The notes under the pieces: generated by a model | The model's database searches: none | Told to the model about the DNA's origin: nothing | What the model saw: the letters and a program-made list of their open reading frames with translations, nothing else | Position numbers and translations under genes: made by a program | Assembly: GCA_028707175.1 (NCBI GenBank) | Contig: JAQTUV010000001.1 | Location: 248,001 to 312,000 of the forward strand | DNA length: 64,000 bases | Direction of reading: 5' to 3' | From: Sideroxydans sp. | GTDB taxonomy: Bacteria; Pseudomonadota; Gammaproteobacteria; Burkholderiales; Gallionellaceae | Shown: one piece after another, positions 60,603-64,000 of the stretch | Layout of the letters: every line of letters starts with the position of its first letter | Numbering within the stretch: position 1 is the first letter of the stretch

Positions 60603-61763
60603 TTAATCTGTCGTTTTAGGTTTTGGTCGTTTCCCCACCTTAATTTCAAGGAAGATGGGGGTTTGATTGCGCAATAGTTTGAGTGACACAGTGTTGCCGG
60701 GGACGAGGGCTGATATTGTTTCTAGCATAGCTGTGGAGTCTGTCAGTGTGTGGTCAGAGATGCTTACCAAAATATCGCCTGGTTTGATGTTGCTCTTGTC
60801 TGCAGGGCTGCCACGCATTACTTCAGAAATCAACACGCCGTGAGTATCATTCAGCTTAAATGACTCAGCCAACTCTGGTGTGATGTCTTGCACAGCCACA
60901 CCAATCCAGCCGCGTGTTACAGAGCCATTTTGAATAATCTGCTCCATAATTTTCTTAGCAGTACTAACAGGGATGGCGAAGCCAATCCCAAGTGAACCGC
61001 CGTTTGGAGAGTAGATGGCGCTGTTAATACCAAGAAGATTCCCTTCGACGTCAGCTAATGCCCCACCTGAATTTCCAGGATTGATGGCGGCATCAGTCTG
61101 TATAAAATTTTCGAAGGTATTTAATCCAAGATGGTTTCGTTTAAGGGCGCTAACGATCCCCATTGTGACGGTCTGACCCACGCCAAATGGATTGCCTACG
61201 GCTAGCACGATATCGCCTACGTGTGCCGCCTCAGAACCAGCGAAGGTGATTGCGGGAAGGTCATTGCCGATATCTACTTTTAGTACAGCAAGATCGGTCT
61301 CTGGATCTGTGCCGATGATATGACCTTTGGCCTTGCGTCCATCGGCAAAGGCTACCTCAATTTGGTCTGCCGATTCGACTACGTGATGGTTGGTCAAGAT
61401 ATAGCCATCATGACTAACAAGCACCCCAGAACCTAGGCTGGAATTTTGCTGTGCAGTATTGTCTTCAAAATCATCGCCAAAGAAGAACTTGAAGCGAGGG
61501 TCGTTCATGAACGGATGTGTTTGTTGTTTAACTGCGCTTGTCGTGAAAATATTAACTACCGCAGGCATCACCTTTTTAGCAGCATGGCTGAAACCTACAT
61601 TGGGTAGCTCCCCCGTCGTTTCAGGTTTGTCATCCTCATATAAAGTCACCACACCTCCTCTTGCTGCAGTGGGAAGTAAAGCTGGCTTTAATGTGTGAAT
61701 GACGAACAGGACGGCTAATCCAATAGTGGTAGCTTGTGCGAACAGGAGCCAAAATTTGCGCAT
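60603..61763 (-). CDS. Membrane-anchored serine protease of the DegS/HtrA family
   Basis: A 386-residue protein with an N-terminal membrane anchor (WLLFAQATTIGLAVLFVIHTL is the region), a trypsin-like domain and one PDZ domain (about 280-375), the layout of DegS/AlgW. The catalytic triad is about His127 (TNHHVV), Asp157 (ETDLAVLKV) and Ser232 (GNSGGAL). It probably acts in the periplasm on misfolded proteins or in a cell-envelope stress cascade. It converges with tatC and is divergent from the Nif3-like gene. Confidence 0.93.
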   Translation of the reverse strand: MRKFWLLFAQATTIGLAVLFVIHTLKPALLPTAARGGVVTLYEDDKPETTGELPNVGFSHAAKKVMPAVVNIFTTSAVKQQTHPFMNDPRFKFFFGDDFEDNTAQQNSSLGSGVLVSHDGYILTNHHVVESADQIEVAFADGRKAKGHIIGTDPETDLAVLKVDIGNDLPAITFAGSEAAHVGDIVLAVGNPFGVGQTVTMGIVSALKRNHLGLNTFENFIQTDAAINPGNSGGALADVEGNLLGINSAIYSPNGGSLGIGFAIPVSTAKKIMEQIIQNGSVTRGWIGVAVQDITPELAESFKLNDTHGVLISEVMRGSPADKSNIKPGDILVSISDHTLTDSTAMLETISALVPGNTVSLKLLRNQTPIFLEIKVGKRPKPKTTD

Positions 61764-61801
61764 GATATGATCCGAAAAACCAATAAATGAGGTCGATTGT
61801 G

Positions 61802-62548
61802 ATGCAGTTATTTGAGTTGAGTGATTATATCGGAAGAGAATTGGCGGTCAGTCGATTTCGAGACTATTGTCCAAATGGGGTGCAGATTGAAGGTCGATCT
61901 GAAATCACTCGTATTGCCACGGCAGTGACTGCCTCGAAAGCAGTTTTAGAGGCAGCGACCGAGTGGGGGGCGGATGCGATTCTGGTACATCACGGATACT
62001 TTTGGCGTAACGAGGATCCTTGTGTCACAGGACTTAAAAAAAAGCGTATCGCACATCTTTTAAAGCATGATATGAGTTTGCTGGCTTACCACTTGCCACT
62101 TGATGCTCATCCCGATATGGGGAATAACGCGCAGTTGGGCAGACGTTTGGACTTTGTGGAAGAGGGGCGATTTGGTGAGCAAGACATCGCTTTTTATGGA
62201 AGATTGCGGACGCCTCAAACTTTGGCTGAGCTGAAGGTAAACATCGAAAAAACTTTGCAGAGAGAATCTCAAGTAATCGGAGATTTAAATAGACATATTG
62301 AACGTGTGGCTTGGTGCAGCGGAGGTGGGCAAAGCTATTTTGAGCAAGCTATTGCTTTGGGAGTACATGTGTTTATGACAGGGGAAGCATCTGAGCAGTG
62401 TTTCCATCTTGCAAATGAGGCTGGCGTGGGATTTATTGCTGCAGGACATCATGCAACAGAACGGTATGGAATTCAGTCGGTTGGCGAAAATGTTGCCGCC
62501 CAATTCGGCGTTGAACATAGATTCTTTGATGAACTTAACCCTATTTAA
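61802..62548 (+). CDS. Nif3-like dinuclear metal-centre protein
   Basis: A 248-residue Nif3/YbgI family protein. YCPNGVQIEGR, ILVHHGYFWRNEDP in part, AYHLPLDAHPDMGNNAQLG in its parts and HHATERYG contain the metal ligands. The function is uncertain; GTP cyclohydrolase-like activity has been proposed for relatives. ATG 61802 has AGG upstream; ATG 61787 would add five residues. The Nif3-degS-tat-petA neighbourhood is common in betaproteobacteria. Confidence 0.9.
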   Translation: MQLFELSDYIGRELAVSRFRDYCPNGVQIEGRSEITRIATAVTASKAVLEAATEWGADAILVHHGYFWRNEDPCVTGLKKKRIAHLLKHDMSLLAYHLPLDAHPDMGNNAQLGRRLDFVEEGRFGEQDIAFYGRLRTPQTLAELKVNIEKTLQRESQVIGDLNRHIERVAWCSGGGQSYFEQAIALGVHVFMTGEASEQCFHLANEAGVGFIAAGHHATERYGIQSVGENVAAQFGVEHRFFDELNPI

Positions 62549-62761
62549 AATGCTGGTATAGGCGTTAGTGGGTGTTCCTGCGTTGCAATATGTAAGAGCG
62601 TTGCGTAGTATTCGCACTCGGTTTTAGATATAGCCCGTTCGGGTTAGTTGGTTCTAGTTATATTCGTGTTTTGAAGTGATGGGACAGCGCCATTCGGCTG
62701 TGAGGGTAGTGACGTAGAAGCGAAGATCAATATCGCTCGTGGTCACCATGGGGAGGTTGTT
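62549..62761. other. Gene-free gap before cytochrome gene
   Basis: About 210 bases without a supported gene. A small hairpin CCCGTTCGGG (near 62627-62637) is visible, and GGGAGG just before 62762 is the ribosome site of the cytochrome gene. Confidence 0.4.
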
Positions 62762-63187
62762 ATGAATAAAATGATGTTGGTGGGTGGCATTGTCTTGAGT
62801 GCTGTTTCATTCAATGCGATGGCCGAGTATCGTGCGGACGCGCCTGCGCATGATGCGATGAACGTGTTGCGCTCCGGTGAGCTTAGTTTCAAAAAAGACA
62901 TCCAGCCGATATTTGAAGATTATTGCGTAAGTTGTCACAAGCCTGGTGGTAAGGGGTTTGTAAAAAGTGGTCTTGATTTGACTACATATGACAATCTGAT
63001 GAAAGGCACCAAGTTTGGCAAAGTCGTCATTCCTGGAGATAGCGAAGCAAGTACCCTTTCTAAATTACTCACAGGTACTAACAAAGGTTTGAAGATGCCA
63101 ATGGGCTTGAACGCCGCAGGTACTTTGGATCGTCAGTACATCTTAGCGATTCGTAAGTGGGTCAAGCAAGGCGCGAAAAACAACTGA
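62762..63187 (+). CDS. Periplasmic mono-haem c-type cytochrome
   Basis: A 141-residue secreted protein: signal peptide 1-21 (cleavage after AMA), haem-binding CVSCH at 55-59 and a likely axial Met in MPMGL near residue 120. The pattern DIQPIFEDYCVSCHKPGGKG in its parts resembles the cytochromes of the PSCyt1-like type. Next to petA-petB it may take electrons from the bc1 complex or belong to a related electron chain. No partner can be named. Confidence 0.85.
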   Translation: MNKMMLVGGIVLSAVSFNAMAEYRADAPAHDAMNVLRSGELSFKKDIQPIFEDYCVSCHKPGGKGFVKSGLDLTTYDNLMKGTKFGKVVIPGDSEASTLSKLLTGTNKGLKMPMGLNAAGTLDRQYILAIRKWVKQGAKNN

Positions 63188-63367
63188 TTTTCTTGTAGTT
63201 CCGTAGTCGGCATGAAGTTCGGATCGGGGAGTCGAACTTTAGCTTGTCAAAATAACTATTCAACAGACAAGCGGTGCCATCCTCAATTACCAAACGATAA
63301 CTCTGTGCATGGAAGGTCAGGTGCAGGTCGTTTTTTTGTGTGACGTATTTCAGAAGGGATGAGGGAT

Positions 63368-63964
63368 ATGACTGAAAATGTAGATCAAAGTAAGCGACGA
63401 ATGCTGCTTGCTGCTACAGCAGCAGCGGGCGGAGTCGCAGCAGCAGGTGCGGGTGTTCCATTCGTAATGAGTTTGATGCCGAGCGAACGTGCAAAAGCAG
63501 CAGGTGCACCAGTAGAGGTTGATATTGGCGCAATTGAGCCGGGAACAATGATCAGCATCGAATGGCAAGGTAAGCCAGTTTGGATCGTGCGTCGCACACC
63601 AGAGATGCTGGATCTGTTGGCCAAGCATGATGGTGACTTAGCTGACCCATCCTCTTCAGTTCCGCAACAACCAGAATATTGCAACAATCAGACTCGCTCG
63701 ATTAAACCTGAGGTATTAGTCGTGTTGGGTGTATGTACGCATTTGGGATGTTCGCCGACTTTCCGTCCTGAAGTGTCTCCAGCTGACTTGGGGGCAAACT
63801 GGGCAGGTGGCTGGTTCTGTCCTTGCCACGGTTCGCGTTTCGACTTGGCCGCACGGGTGTTTAAGGGTGTTCCTGCGCCAACGAACCTGATTATTCCGCC
63901 GCACAAATATTTGAGCGAAACCAAGCTGTTGATCGGTGACGATAGTGTTAAGGGGGCTGCATGA
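63368..63964 (+). CDS. petA: Ubiquinol-cytochrome c reductase Rieske iron-sulphur subunit
   Basis: A 198-residue Rieske protein. The twin-arginine segment SKRRMLLAA (Arg10-Arg11) starts a Tat-type anchor. The 2Fe-2S ligands are in CTHLGC (123-128) and CPCHGS (151-156). ATG 63368 is preferred because AGAAGGG lies nine bases upstream; ATG 63359 directly abuts it. It transfers electrons from ubiquinol to cytochrome c1. The stop overlaps petB. Confidence 0.96.
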   Translation: MTENVDQSKRRMLLAATAAAGGVAAAGAGVPFVMSLMPSERAKAAGAPVEVDIGAIEPGTMISIEWQGKPVWIVRRTPEMLDLLAKHDGDLADPSSSVPQQPEYCNNQTRSIKPEVLVVLGVCTHLGCSPTFRPEVSPADLGANWAGGWFCPCHGSRFDLAARVFKGVPAPTNLIIPPHKYLSETKLLIGDDSVKGAA

Positions 63965-64000
63965 TGAACCTACTCACAAAATTGCTTGGTTGGATTGATG
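63961..64000 (+). CDS. petB: Cytochrome b subunit of bc1 complex, first codons (cut by window edge)
   Basis: ATGATG at 63961 overlaps the petA stop and opens a frame reading MMNLLTKLLGWID to the window end. The GWID segment and position after petA fit the start of cytochrome b. Only 13 codons are visible. Confidence 0.8.
   Translation, partial: MMNLLTKLLGWID

Noticed and set aside
62549-62761. Possible tRNA or small RNA in the gap before the cytochrome gene
   Set aside because: No cloverleaf or T-loop motif was seen and only a five-pair hairpin is present.

Overview
The window looks like chromosomal DNA of a betaproteobacterium, probably of the Nitrosomonadales/Gallionellaceae type. This rests on gene order and protein character only (his-hinT-tat block followed by htrA, Nif3-like gene and petA-petB; polar-type flhF-flhG-fliA-motC-motD; fliE next to fliF-R); no database search was possible. 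Base composition is moderate, with a clearly G+C-richer stretch at about 31.7-33.5 kb and 35.9-40.2 kb.

Layout. 1-3.85 kb: end of the flhF-flhG-fliA-motC-motD group (+). 3.9-11.9 kb: alpha-2-macroglobulin-like protein and penicillin-binding protein 1C (-). 11.9-16.4 kb: a CpxA/CpxR-like two-component pair flanked by two EF-hand protein genes; perfect GTAAA-N5-GTAAA boxes lie upstream of both EF-hand genes, and one of these genes is frameshifted at a C9 tract. 16.4-28.8 kb: a Rossmann-GGDEF fusion, then fliR-Q-P-O-N-M-L-K-J-I-H-G-F (-) and divergent fliE (+). fliO carries a C11 tract and fliP an in-frame REP-like palindrome.

28.8-40.2 kb: a (+) strand glycan-modification island with two TPR/GT41 (SPINDLY-like) glycosyltransferases, a PLP aminotransferase, a SAM methyltransferase, a truncated gene, a five-bladed-propeller glycosidase-like protein, a TPP-dependent enzyme, an ATP-grasp enzyme and a metallophosphoesterase. 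Its place inside the flagellar locus suggests flagellin or surface-glycan modification. 40.29-42.83 kb: a small integron cassette array without integrase, with four (-) strand cassettes and three complete attC sites whose boundary 7-mers pair cassette by cassette.

43.0-50.3 kb (-): WbqC-like protein, YcgR-like PilZ protein, FlhB C-terminal paralogue, a second FliK-like protein, fliT, fliS, fliD, flaG and two flagellin genes encoding identical 238-residue proteins. A sigma-28 promoter lies before the first flagellin. 50.3-54.3 kb (-): a diguanylate cyclase with its own likely sigma-28 promoter, and a NarX/NarL-like pair whose kinase has a pseudo-receiver. 54.4-60.6 kb (+): hisC-B-H-A-F-I-E, hinT, tatA-B-C. 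60.6-64 kb: DegS-like protease (-), Nif3-like protein, a c-type cytochrome, petA and the start of petB (+).

Most of the window builds, regulates and decorates a flagellum. Export gate, switch, ATPase, filament and chaperone genes are here with sigma-28 and c-di-GMP control genes. The mobile and unstable elements (cassette array, REP palindrome, homopolymer tracts, duplicated flagellins) cluster in or beside these surface-structure genes. No tRNA, rRNA, CRISPR array, transposase or integrase gene was seen.
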